This document shows positions 1 through 8,153 of a stretch of DNA of 47,405 bases, piece by piece. Source of the stretch: a virus. The stretch covers positions 1 through 47,405 of IMG/VR virus record IMGVR_UViG_3300046006_002218; one strand, given 5' to 3'. Every line of letters begins with the position of its first letter. The stretch's first letter is position 1. The position numbers and the translations under genes are program-made. The notes below the pieces were generated by a model, which searched no databases, was not told where the DNA came from, and worked only from the letters and a program-made list of their open reading frames with translations.

Positions 1-124
1 GATAGGATTTTTAGATGTTTATAATCAAGGCGCTGGAGCAATCCAAGACATTATGGAAAGAAAATCTGAAATCGTAATTAACAAATACAAAGAAGTAGCA
101 CCATACACAACACCTAGTGCATAA
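1..124 (+). CDS. C-terminal end of a gene cut by the window start
   Basis: An open frame runs from base 2 to a TAA at 122-124 and gives about 40 residues ending in APYTTPSA. Its stop overlaps the ATG of the next gene (TAATG), which implies translational coupling in one operon. The fragment is too short to assign. Because the two following genes look like virion proteins, it is probably another structural gene, but that is inference from position only. Confidence 0.6.
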   Translation, partial: IGFLDVYNQGAGAIQDIMERKSEIVINKYKEVAPYTTPSA

Positions 125-807
125 TGAAACTTTACAACACATTTAAATCACTTATTTTAGAAATAGCGTCTGTTGACTCAATAGTCGACGCTATAAAAAA
201 ACGAGATAAGATTATAATTTACTATGATGGTGATGAACCAGGTGGTAGAGGATTACGTTTAATTGAACCCGTTTGTTTTGGTTATTCAAAAGCGGATAAC
301 CCTGTTGTAAGAGCATGGGACTCTCAAGGAGCATCTCACACTGCGTATTTAGGTGAACAACCATTACCAGGATGGAGACTTTTCAGAGCCGATAAAATAT
401 TTTCTTTCAAACCAACAGGAGAAACATTTAACGAGGCAAAACCAAACTATAATCCTAATGGGGATAAAAGCATGAATCGTGTTATTATTAACGCTGATTT
501 TTCTGAAGTCACACCACAAACACCGGAAACACCGGCACCTGAGACAGAAACTGAAGTTGCTGTTAATGATGTAATTAACGATGTAATCATTACTACCGTT
601 AATGATATGATTAATAGTATTATAGAAAAAGATGGTGTTGATTCGTTAGAAGGGGTTGATTTATCAAAAGCCGCTGAATCATATAAAAGAATCTATTCCG
701 GAATTGAAGATAAAATTCGTAGAAATTTATCCAATCAAGAAAAGAATGATTTAAGACCAAAAGTTTCAGAACTAATAAAACAATCTCAAAGTTTAATTAA
801 AAAATAA
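124..807 (+). CDS. virion-type protein with WYL-like core and capsid-targeting-like leader
   Basis: The product is 227 aa. Residues 20-115 carry a pattern seen in many T4-like phage proteins and reminiscent of the WYL fold: IIYYDGDEPGGRG, IEPVCFGYSK, VVRAWDSQG, PGWRLFRADKI. A Thr/Pro/Glu-rich linker (about 125-145) and a helical C-terminus follow. The first 13 residues, MKLYNTFKSLILE, closely resemble the cleaved capsid-targeting peptides of T4 internal proteins, with a plausible cut after E13. The gene is coupled to the one upstream and is followed after one base by 809. Assignment to the WYL fold is tentative; packaging into the head is an inference. Confidence 0.5.
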   Translation: MKLYNTFKSLILEIASVDSIVDAIKKRDKIIIYYDGDEPGGRGLRLIEPVCFGYSKADNPVVRAWDSQGASHTAYLGEQPLPGWRLFRADKIFSFKPTGETFNEAKPNYNPNGDKSMNRVIINADFSEVTPQTPETPAPETETEVAVNDVINDVIITTVNDMINSIIEKDGVDSLEGVDLSKAAESYKRIYSGIEDKIRRNLSNQEKNDLRPKVSELIKQSQSLIKK

Positions 808-808
808 T

Positions 809-1402
809 ATGACAAACGAAAATGATTTAATTCAAAAACTTATGATTTCCAAACAAATTATGGAAAAACATAATCAAACACCAAGAGGTGGTATGCCATC
901 TATGGATTCATATAACACACCTGAAGTCGCAACTTATAACGCACCTCCAGCAACATACAATTTACCTCAAGATATGTTACAAGAAGCGTCTGTACCGGTA
1001 CAACAAGTTAATCAACCAATGACTCAAGATAGAGTTATGGCTTCAAAATTACCTGACGAAATTAAACGATTAATGATTGAGCACCCTATTTCACAACCTG
1101 CTGGTATGGGAGGTCCAACATTGTCTAATGATTTAATTGACAAAGCAGCAAGATTAATGAATACAGATGCTAGAGGTAATCAAATCAACCAACCAAAACA
1201 AAAACTTCAAGAACAATCACAACCTCAACCTAATTTTAATAACAAACAATTAAGAGACATGTTGAAAGAAGTTGTTGAGGAGGTTTTACAAGAAAATGGT
1301 ATTTTAGCCGAATCCACACAAAAATCAAATGAAGTGTTTTCTTTTAAAGTGGGAAAACATGTGTTTGAGGGTAAAGTTACTAAGATAAAAAAAATGTCTT
1401 AA
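809..1402 (+). CDS. hypothetical virion-associated protein, Gln/Pro/Asn-rich
   Basis: The product is 197 aa with no recognised domain. Residues 1-25 are helical and charged, residues 30-150 are low complexity rich in Q, P, N and M, and the C-terminus (about 147-197) has an acidic helix (LRDMLKEVVEEVL) followed by a beta-like segment. This design resembles phage structural or scaffold-associated proteins, but no specific role can be given. It starts one base after the previous stop, and a strong terminator follows at 1424, so it is the last gene of its operon. Confidence 0.5.
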   Translation: MTNENDLIQKLMISKQIMEKHNQTPRGGMPSMDSYNTPEVATYNAPPATYNLPQDMLQEASVPVQQVNQPMTQDRVMASKLPDEIKRLMIEHPISQPAGMGGPTLSNDLIDKAARLMNTDARGNQINQPKQKLQEQSQPQPNFNNKQLRDMLKEVVEEVLQENGILAESTQKSNEVFSFKVGKHVFEGKVTKIKKMS

Positions 1403-1423
1403 ACTTTATTTACTCTAAAAATT

Positions 1424-1455
1424 AAAACCCCCTAAGGAAACTTAAGGGGTTTTTT
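1424..1455 (+). terminator. rho-independent terminator after the 124-1402 operon
   Basis: A stem of AAAACCCC-CTAAG against CTTAAGGGGTTTT (12 of 13 positions paired, one C/A mismatch) is capped by a GAAA tetraloop and followed by a T-run to 1455. It lies 22 bases after the stop at 1402 and ends the leading operon before the homing endonuclease gene. Confidence 0.85.
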
Positions 1456-1490
1456 ATTTCTTAAAAACTTTCCTTTTGATTAAACCGGTA

Positions 1491-1498
1491 TATTTATC
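1491..1498 (+). promoter_or_regulatory. late-promoter-like motif TATTTATC
   Basis: The sense-strand motif lies 15 bases upstream of the endonuclease ATG. It is shared with the virion genes of this window, which suggests late expression of the endonuclease. Confidence 0.5.
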
Positions 1499-1513
1499 TA
1501 TAAAGATTAAGTT

Positions 1514-2428
1514 ATGGATATCAATACTGAAAAAAAAATTATCTTTGAATATAAAAGGGGGAAAAGTAGTTTAGAAATTGTTAAAATTATTGGGTTATCA
1601 AAACCTACAATTCTTAAAGTATTAAATAAACATAATCTTGTAAGAAAAAGGGATAGATGTTCTTCTTTAGATATTAAAAAGGATAGTAAAAAATATTATG
1701 TAATCCGTAAATGTCCAAACTGTGATAAAGATATTAAAACAATCTCAAAAGATAAGGTAATTGCTTGTAGAAACCATTTTAATAAATTAAAAGGAACTTC
1801 ATTATGTAAACCCTGTTCATTAAAGTTACAAGTTGGTAAGGGTAATCCTTTTTTTGGTAAAACACATACTAAAGAAAGTCTTAAAAAAATATCTAAAAGT
1901 AAAACAGGTCAATACACCGGAAACCAAAACCATATGAAACAAGAAAAATATCGTCAAATGAGTAGAGATATTATGAGGTCAAATTGGGACAATGGTATTT
2001 TAGATAGAAAAGTTATTTCAGAACAAATGAAACAAACACAAAGAAGTGGTAAAATTAAATCTGTAATAGTCTCAAAAAGAGAAAAAGAAATTGTTAAAGA
2101 AATAAAACAACTAGGTTACAAATTAATTCATTCATATCGTGTTGATAGTAAGATTTGTGATGTGTATATTCCATCATTAAATTTAATTATAGAATATTTT
2201 GGGGATTATTGGCATTGTAATCCTAAAAAATACGAATCAGATTTTTTTAATAAAAAAAAGAGTAAGTTTGCTTGGGAATTATGGGATTATGATAAAAAGA
2301 AAATTGACTTAATTAAAAGTTATGGTTATAATTTAGAAGTTGTGTGGGAGGGAGACCTTAAACTCAACAATAAATTGATAGAACTCATAATAGAAAACTA
2401 TGTCACAAAACTCACTTCAACGCCCTAA
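1514..2428 (+). CDS. homing endonuclease, HTH + zinc-ribbon-like + NUMOD3 + Vsr-like nuclease
   Basis: The product is 304 aa. In order it has an N-terminal helix-turn-helix (about 8-45), two CxxC pairs (CPNC about 66, CKPC about 98) likely to bind zinc, a NUMOD3 DNA-binding motif (about 109-134, GKGNPFFGKTHT), and a C-terminal PD-(D/E)xK/Vsr-like domain (about 183-295) with LIIEYFGDYWHCNP and DKKKIDLIKSYGYN. That catalytic pattern fits the EDxHD phage homing endonucleases (I-Bth0305I type). It would cut a phage DNA site to spread its own gene. It sits alone after a terminator, has a late-type motif upstream, and its last 29 bases overlap, in another frame, the apparent start of the glycosyltransferase gene at 2400. 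Confidence 0.8.
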   Translation: MDINTEKKIIFEYKRGKSSLEIVKIIGLSKPTILKVLNKHNLVRKRDRCSSLDIKKDSKKYYVIRKCPNCDKDIKTISKDKVIACRNHFNKLKGTSLCKPCSLKLQVGKGNPFFGKTHTKESLKKISKSKTGQYTGNQNHMKQEKYRQMSRDIMRSNWDNGILDRKVISEQMKQTQRSGKIKSVIVSKREKEIVKEIKQLGYKLIHSYRVDSKICDVYIPSLNLIIEYFGDYWHCNPKKYESDFFNKKKSKFAWELWDYDKKKIDLIKSYGYNLEVVWEGDLKLNNKLIELIIENYVTKLTSTP

Positions 2429-2500
2429 CGGTCAAGAAAAGATTAGCGTACTTGTACTGCCATCTGACCGTACGGGCGTTGGTTAACCAACAGGTAAATT
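2400..2500 (+). other. 5' part of the glycosyltransferase gene with in-frame TAA and hairpins; candidate translational bypass site
   Basis: An ATG at 2400 opens 28 codons, ending in VLVLPSDRTGVG, in the same frame as the glycosyltransferase ORF downstream. The frame is interrupted at 2484 by TAA. The local reading is GGT (2481-2483), TAA CCA ACA, GGT (2493-2495), then AAA TTT AGG and 31 sense codons before the ATG at 2589. The stop lies in the loop of the palindrome GTTGGTTAACCAAC (2478-2491). A larger hairpin precedes it: CGCCC (2421-2425) pairs with GGGCG (2474-2478) and ACGGTCA (2428-2434) with TGACCGT (2465-2471). Identical codons on both sides of a stop, hairpins and an adjacent homing endonuclease match the layout of the T4 gene 60 bypass. 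A disrupted gene remains possible. Confidence 0.5.
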
Positions 2501-2588
2501 TAGGTCAATTGACCCTCACATTTTTTTACAAAACTTATATCCGGATGACTTCCACGTAGATATCGATTACGAACCAAGAATAAACGAC

Positions 2589-3662
2589 ATGAAATATTGG
2601 GATAAATATCAAATTATTCATGTACACAGAAATATCGGTAGTCACTATGACCAAACACCCGCAATAGTTAAATATCTAAAATCAATTGGTAAAGTGGTTG
2701 TTATTGATATTGATGATTATTGGTTACCTACGGTTGACCACCCAATACATAGTATTATTGTTCAAAACAAAATTCACGAAAAAATTGTTGCAAATTTAAA
2801 AGAAGCTGATTGGGTAACTACCACTACAGATATTTTTGCAAATGAAATTCGTAAGATTAATAAAAACGTATTGGTATTACCAAACGCTATTGACCCTAAA
2901 GAGCCACAATTTAATCAACCAACACCTCCGTCTGATAAAATTAGAATAGGATGGTTAGGAGGTTCATCTCACTTACACGATTTAAATTTATTAGATTCGT
3001 TTGTTCAAAAAAATTATGAGATTAACGATAAATTACAATATGTAATTTGTGGGTTTGATACAAGAGGTTCTGTAACGGAAATTAATCCAACTACCGGAGA
3101 ACAAAAGAAGAGAGATATTCTTCCACACGAAACTGTATGGGTTAATTATGAAGGAATTTTTACAAATAACTATAAAACTTTAGACGAAAATTATATTAAA
3201 TTTTTAAAGGAATTTAAAGAAGGTGAATATATTTCAGATAAAGAATTACCATACGTTAGAGTTTGGACAAAACCTGTTAGTTCTTATGCTATGAATTATT
3301 CAAAATTTGATATATCTTTGGCACCAATTAAAAATCATATCTTTAATAGAATGAAATCACAATTAAAAGTAATTGAGGCAGGGTTCTATAAGAAAGCGTT
3401 AATCGCATCAGAGATTGGACCATACACCATCGATTTAGTTCATTGTTTAAAAAATGGTGAGTTTAACGATAATGGTAACGCAATTTTAATACCTGAATCA
3501 AGAAACCATAGTGATTGGTCCAAATCAATTAAAAAATTAGTTCAAAACCCTGAAATGATAACTGAATTAGGTGAACGATTATATAATACCGTAAAAGACA
3601 AATATGACCTTAATAAGGTTACGGTTACAAGAGCAGAATTTTATAAAAGTTTAATTAAATAA
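2589..3662 (+). CDS. GT4-like (GT-B) glycosyltransferase
   Basis: From the ATG at 2589 the product is 357 aa. The first half has Rossmann-type strands (VVVIDIDDYW about 35-45), the second half the GT-B donor domain (RIGWLGGSSHLHD about 118, then LAPIKNHIFNRMKSQLKVIEAGFY about 245-270, cf. the family's glutamate in the E-x7-E region). Coding sequence homologous in style continues upstream (RSIDPHIFLQNLYPDDF, in frame, no start codon), and the first strand plus Gly loop (VLVLPSDRTGVG) lies before an in-frame TAA at 2484. A GT-B enzyme lacking that strand should not fold normally. The true product may therefore be 416 aa (bypass) or 420 aa (readthrough). It heads the glycan gene block. Confidence 0.75.
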   Translation: MKYWDKYQIIHVHRNIGSHYDQTPAIVKYLKSIGKVVVIDIDDYWLPTVDHPIHSIIVQNKIHEKIVANLKEADWVTTTTDIFANEIRKINKNVLVLPNAIDPKEPQFNQPTPPSDKIRIGWLGGSSHLHDLNLLDSFVQKNYEINDKLQYVICGFDTRGSVTEINPTTGEQKKRDILPHETVWVNYEGIFTNNYKTLDENYIKFLKEFKEGEYISDKELPYVRVWTKPVSSYAMNYSKFDISLAPIKNHIFNRMKSQLKVIEAGFYKKALIASEIGPYTIDLVHCLKNGEFNDNGNAILIPESRNHSDWSKSIKKLVQNPEMITELGERLYNTVKDKYDLNKVTVTRAEFYKSLIK

Positions 3663-3672
3663 AACATAACAA

Positions 3673-4374
3673 ATGATAAAAATACCTTTAACCAAAATAT
3701 TGTTTCTTGATATAGAAACTGTTGGTGGATGTAAAAACTATACCGAGTGTAAAGTTAACAATCCTAATGTGGCAAAACAATTTGAAAAGTATTTTGATTG
3801 GTTTCAAAAGAGATTTCCAGAAGATGCCGGATTTTCTGCTGATAAAGTTTTTGAAAAAAGAGCAGCGTTAGTTCCTGAGTTTGCAAAAATTGTTTGTGTT
3901 AGTGTTGCCTTTGTTATGGACAACGGTGAGATTAAAAAACAATCATTCTCAGGCGACGATGAAAGAGCATTATTAAAAGACTGTCAAACATTACTTAATC
4001 GTTGTGGTAAGTTAGATTTTTATCTATGTGGTCATAACCTTAAGAATTTTGACATTCCAATGTTGGCAAAAAGAATGATAATTAATGGATTGATGCCATC
4101 ATCAATCTTACCGTCATACGATACTAAGCCGTGGGAAATCAAAGCTATTGATACCAAAGAGATTTGGCAATACGGGGCTTACACCGCAATTGGTTCATTG
4201 GACTTAATGTGTTCTTGTATGGACGTTCCATCTCCAAAAGAAGGTGATGTTACCGGAGACAAAGTTCACGACGCATATTGGAATAAAAATATGTTACCTG
4301 AAATCACCGCTTACTGCGAAAGAGACGTGTTAGTCTTGATAGACATAATAAAAAAATTAAAAGAATTAGAATAA
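3673..4374 (+). CDS. 3'-5' exonuclease, DEDDy family (PolB-type exonuclease domain)
   Basis: The product is 233 aa with the three exonuclease motifs: Exo I FLDIET (D13, E15), Exo II HNLKNFD (D127) and Exo III YCERD (Y214, D218). This is the DnaQ-like DEDDy arrangement of stand-alone PolB-type exonucleases. It would remove nucleotides from DNA 3' ends in phage replication or repair. Its last base is the first base of the next gene (TAATG overlap), coupling it to the dUTPase. These two nucleic-acid enzymes are embedded among glycan genes. Confidence 0.85.
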   Translation: MIKIPLTKILFLDIETVGGCKNYTECKVNNPNVAKQFEKYFDWFQKRFPEDAGFSADKVFEKRAALVPEFAKIVCVSVAFVMDNGEIKKQSFSGDDERALLKDCQTLLNRCGKLDFYLCGHNLKNFDIPMLAKRMIINGLMPSSILPSYDTKPWEIKAIDTKEIWQYGAYTAIGSLDLMCSCMDVPSPKEGDVTGDKVHDAYWNKNMLPEITAYCERDVLVLIDIIKKLKELE

Positions 4375-4973
4375 TGTTTAGCGAAGATTTAGATTTCTTA
4401 AAAAACAAAGCCGAAGAATTAAAAAAATTGGCAAATATTGATTTGGATGATTTGAGTTATGACGAGATAATGAGTGAATTTGGTTTGGATTTAAAACAAC
4501 TTGAAGATGATATGTTAAATTCAAGAACAAGATTACCATTAGGTTTTGTTAAAATTCATCCCGACGCAATAACACCTAAGTATAATTACGATAGTGATTC
4601 AGGGTTTGACTTACATTCTGTTGAAGATGTTATCATAGAGGCTTTTGGTAGAGCGTTAGTCCCTAGTGGACTATCCTTTGATATTAAAGATGGATATGAA
4701 ATTCAAGTTAGAACTAAAAGTGGTTTGGCAATCAATCAAGGTCTTATGGTTTTAAATTCTCCCGGTACTGTTGATAATGGTTATACCGGAGAAGTTAAAG
4801 GAATTATTTTTAATACCAATAATCATCCAGTAACCATCCACAAAGGAATGAAATTTGGTCAAGCGGTATTATGTCCTGTTGTAAATGGGGGATGGGTTCA
4901 CTTAGACCAAAGAGAAAAAGTTACTGATAAAGAAAGAGGAGATAACGGATTTGGCTCAACAGGATTAGTATGA
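4374..4973 (+). CDS. dut: deoxyuridine triphosphatase (trimeric dUTPase)
   Basis: The product is 199 aa and all five motifs of trimeric dUTPases are present: SDSGFDLHS (about 74-82), RTKSGLA (113-119), GTVDNGYTGE (131-140), GMKFGQAV (158-165) and RGDNGFGSTG (188-197). It hydrolyses dUTP to dUMP and pyrophosphate, keeping uracil out of phage DNA. A 50-residue acidic, helical N-terminal extension precedes the catalytic core, making it longer than the usual 140-150 aa; its role is unknown. The gene overlaps both neighbours, so it is translationally coupled within the operon. Confidence 0.95.
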   Translation: MFSEDLDFLKNKAEELKKLANIDLDDLSYDEIMSEFGLDLKQLEDDMLNSRTRLPLGFVKIHPDAITPKYNYDSDSGFDLHSVEDVIIEAFGRALVPSGLSFDIKDGYEIQVRTKSGLAINQGLMVLNSPGTVDNGYTGEVKGIIFNTNNHPVTIHKGMKFGQAVLCPVVNGGWVHLDQREKVTDKERGDNGFGSTGLV

Positions 4974-6481
4974 TTACAGTAATATACTCAACACATAAAG
5001 ACGAACAATTTAATAACAAATTTAAACAACATTTGTTACAAACTGTTGGTTTAAAAGATGTTCAAATTTTAGAATACAAAAACAATAACGAATTCAGTTT
5101 AGCTGAGATTTACAACAAAGGTATTTCTCAGTCAATTTTTGATATTGTTGTTTGTTGTCATAACGATATTAAATTAGAAAATGGGTGGGGTAAAAAACTT
5201 TTAAAAGATTACTCTGAGAATCCTGAATATGGTATTATTGGAAAAGCCGGTTCTTGTTATTTCCCTGAATCAGGGGTATACTGGGAACGTATGCAACAAA
5301 CAATGGTAGGACAAGTTTATCACCACCCCGACGGACAAAACAAATGGTTAAGTAAATATTCACCAAAATTACCATTTTTAATTCCTGTGGTGACTATTGA
5401 TGGGTTATTTATCTCATTTGATAAAACAAAAATTAAACATCAATTTGACGAAACAATTGGAAGATTTCATTTTTATGACCATTTATTCTGTTTACCTAAT
5501 TATGTGGACGGTATTAAAATTGGTGTAACATCTTCCTTTGAAATCACACATCAATCAGTTGGTCAACCAAATAGAGAATTTTGGGAAAGTAGAGATAGAT
5601 TTGTTGAGAAGTGGAAACACGTTTTACCATTAGATTTAAAACCTCAACAAGTATATATTCCGGAGATTAAAGAAAAACCAATTAAAAATATTGGTAAAGT
5701 CGCAATTATTATACCAACTAAAGGTAATGTAGAAATGTTAAAAGAATGTGTTGATTCGTTTTATAATAATTGTAATCCTGAATTATTTGATATTTTTATT
5801 ACCGACACCGGTTCAACAGATGACGAAAAAGAAACAGTTAAAAATAATATAAAAGATTACAATAATATAAAACTGATTGAGTATGATTATTATAATTTTG
5901 CTAAAATTAATAATGATGTTGTTAAAAATTACGTAACCGATGAATATGAATTTTTATTATTCTGTAATAATGATATTAAATTGTTAAATAATGTTATCTA
6001 TGGAATGTTAAATATTTTTAAAACAAAATCTAATGTTGGTACTGTGGGATGTAGATTACATTTTGAAGATAATACCATTCAACATGACGGTATTTTATGT
6101 CTTATTGATAATAATAAACATTTAAAACTATCTCACATTGGTTTGTCTTCCTATTATAATTTTTCTAATACAACTAAAAAAGGAATCGGGTCAACAGCGG
6201 CATTACTCATGATTAAAAAAAATGTATTTATTAAGTGTAATTATTTTAACGAAAATTACCAGTCTTGTTTTGAAGATGTTGAATTAAATTTACAATGTTT
6301 AATGATGGGATTAGATAATTATTGTGATAGTAATTTAGTTTCATATCATTATGAAAGTCAAACTAGAAATACTGAAAAAGATAAAATGAAAAAAGTTAAT
6401 GAAGATTATAATAATTTCTTATTTCCTTTTGTTGTTAAAAACTTTGAAAAATTAAAAACACATATACGAATAATAAAATAA
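4970..6481 (+). CDS. tandem-domain GT2-type glycosyltransferase
   Basis: The product is 503 aa with two GT-A domains. Domain 1 (about 1-225) resembles the StrF/Glyco_tranf_2_5 type, with VVCCHNDIKLENGW as the nucleotide-sugar/metal region and EITHQSVGQ near its end. Domain 2 (about 240-490) is a classic GT2: VAIIIPTKGNVEMLKECVDS, DIFITDTGSTD, LLFCNNDIKLL and SCFEDVELN. Both metal sites read HND or NND in place of DxD, which is common in these families. The gene starts 4 bases inside dut (ATGA overlap). The likely role is addition of successive sugars to a glycan; acceptor and sugar cannot be told. Confidence 0.8.
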   Translation: MITVIYSTHKDEQFNNKFKQHLLQTVGLKDVQILEYKNNNEFSLAEIYNKGISQSIFDIVVCCHNDIKLENGWGKKLLKDYSENPEYGIIGKAGSCYFPESGVYWERMQQTMVGQVYHHPDGQNKWLSKYSPKLPFLIPVVTIDGLFISFDKTKIKHQFDETIGRFHFYDHLFCLPNYVDGIKIGVTSSFEITHQSVGQPNREFWESRDRFVEKWKHVLPLDLKPQQVYIPEIKEKPIKNIGKVAIIIPTKGNVEMLKECVDSFYNNCNPELFDIFITDTGSTDDEKETVKNNIKDYNNIKLIEYDYYNFAKINNDVVKNYVTDEYEFLLFCNNDIKLLNNVIYGMLNIFKTKSNVGTVGCRLHFEDNTIQHDGILCLIDNNKHLKLSHIGLSSYYNFSNTTKKGIGSTAALLMIKKNVFIKCNYFNENYQSCFEDVELNLQCLMMGLDNYCDSNLVSYHYESQTRNTEKDKMKKVNEDYNNFLFPFVVKNFEKLKTHIRIIK

Positions 6482-6487
6482 AGAAAT

Positions 6488-7153
6488 ATGATAAAAATCG
6501 CGGTATCAACAAATAAAAATTTTTACAAAAAAACTTTACCTATTTTATTACCAACATTAATAAATTCTGGAATTAATAAAGATGATATTCACGTATTTAA
6601 CGCCGGTTTTGATAGTTATTCAAAAAATGCTGTTGACGGAATTACGTATCATAATCTTAACCATAACTCATTTGAATACAGCTCTTTAATTGAAATTTGC
6701 GAAAAAGAATTAGTTTCTGAATATTGGTTTTTAATTCACGACACTTGTAAAGTTGGTGAGAAATTTAAAGAATTACTTTATACTATTCCTGAAGAAAAAC
6801 CAGTAAAAATGGCGTTAAAGGGAAACCCGTCAATGTCTATGGGATTATATTCATACAGTTATCTTTTAGAGAATAAACAAAAATTAATTAATATTAAAAA
6901 TTCCGATTATTCTAACGAATCAATGTCTAAATGGAAAATATGGGGAGTACCCAACGAAGATTACATTATGTGGAAAACTGAGCCTACACCAAAACTTTAC
7001 AATGAAAATATGCCAAAATGGTCAGTTGTTGATAATTATAATTGGTATGGAACAGATACCATTAGAAGAACAGAATATTACCCGTCATTAGACATATATA
7101 AAAATAAATCTAATTGGGGTCAAACAGGTTTAAATATGGTTCTAAATATATAA
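6488..7153 (+). CDS. hypothetical protein, possible GT-A-like glycosyltransferase
   Basis: The product is 221 aa. The N-terminus (MIKIAVSTNKNFYKKTLPIL) and the segment EYWFLIHDTCKVG (about 78-90) look like the first strand and metal-binding loop of a GT-A fold, but no full family signature is visible. It lies 6 bases after one glycosyltransferase gene and 10 bases before an oxidoreductase gene, all on the same strand, so a part in the same glycan pathway is likely from context. The function is not established. Confidence 0.45.
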   Translation: MIKIAVSTNKNFYKKTLPILLPTLINSGINKDDIHVFNAGFDSYSKNAVDGITYHNLNHNSFEYSSLIEICEKELVSEYWFLIHDTCKVGEKFKELLYTIPEEKPVKMALKGNPSMSMGLYSYSYLLENKQKLINIKNSDYSNESMSKWKIWGVPNEDYIMWKTEPTPKLYNENMPKWSVVDNYNWYGTDTIRRTEYYPSLDIYKNKSNWGQTGLNMVLNI

Positions 7154-7163
7154 TAATAATAAT

Positions 7164-8153
7164 ATGAAAATATCAATAATTGGGGGTGGATGGGTTGGTT
7201 GTCATTTAGCCAATCAGTTAAAAAACGACCACGAAATAACACTCATTGAAAAAAATGATGAAATTTTTAAAGGAACTTCTTATAATAATCAAAATAGATT
7301 ACATTATGGTTATCATTATGCGAGAAACTATGAAACAAGGAATTTGTGTGAAACAACTTTTTATAGGTTTATTGATGACTACGGATTTTGTGTGACCGAT
7401 ATTGATAAAAACTTTTATTGTGTCCCTAAAAAATTATCGTTGATTGATTTAAACACATATTTAAAAATTTTTGATAAGAGTTCCTCTGAATTAATTCCCC
7501 ATAATTTTAGTAATACTAAAGGATGTATTTTAACAAATGAAAAACATATCAATTTTGAAAAAGTTAAAAATTATTTTGAAAAAAAATTAAATGGGTTAAT
7601 AAAGTATGATACCATTAATGAAGTAAAATTAGAAGAATTATCTAAAAACTCAAATTTAGTCATTGACGCAACAAATAATTTTATGGGATTAATCAATGTC
7701 GATTTTTTTTATGAATTAACTATAACATTAATTTACGATAAAATTAAAACAACAAATTTTGATTCTGTTACATTTGTTGATGGTGAACTATTTTCTATTT
7801 ACCCCTATAAGGATAATAAGTTTACATTAACTGATGTAAAACTAACACCATTAAAAAAGTTTTCATCCATTGAAGAGATTGACGAATATAAAAAATTAAT
7901 AGATAATGAATTTATCTTAAATAAAGTTAAAGAATTTGAGAATCGAATTATAACATTTATGCCAAATTTCAATGAATACTTTAAATACGATTCTTATTTT
8001 TTATCAATAAAAAGTAAAGTAAATGATGAGTCGGATAGCCGATATCCAGTAATAAAACAAACAAATAATATAATTTCATGTTTTACAGGAAAAATACAAG
8101 GAATTTATATTATTGAAGATTATATTTTAAATTTAATTAATAATGACAAATGA
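7164..8153 (+). CDS. FAD-dependent oxidoreductase (DAO/UGM-like)
   Basis: The product is 329 aa. It opens with a dinucleotide-binding motif, IIGGGWVGCHLA (GxGxxG, about 5-16), an acidic strand end LIEK (about 33-36), and GTSYNNQNRLHYGYHY (about 42-57), a pattern typical of small FAD oxidoreductases found in capsule and O-antigen clusters. It probably modifies an activated sugar or glycan, with FAD bound at the N-terminus. Its 3' end overlaps the next gene by 11 bases. The substrate cannot be predicted. Confidence 0.7.
   Translation: MKISIIGGGWVGCHLANQLKNDHEITLIEKNDEIFKGTSYNNQNRLHYGYHYARNYETRNLCETTFYRFIDDYGFCVTDIDKNFYCVPKKLSLIDLNTYLKIFDKSSSELIPHNFSNTKGCILTNEKHINFEKVKNYFEKKLNGLIKYDTINEVKLEELSKNSNLVIDATNNFMGLINVDFFYELTITLIYDKIKTTNFDSVTFVDGELFSIYPYKDNKFTLTDVKLTPLKKFSSIEEIDEYKKLIDNEFILNKVKEFENRIITFMPNFNEYFKYDSYFLSIKSKVNDESDSRYPVIKQTNNIISCFTGKIQGIYIIEDYILNLINNDK

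Noticed and set aside
2429-2588. A group I intron or intein remnant between endonuclease and glycosyltransferase
   Set aside because: The stretch is almost entirely open in the glycosyltransferase frame and too short for an intron; only the 12-base stop-containing segment is unexplained.
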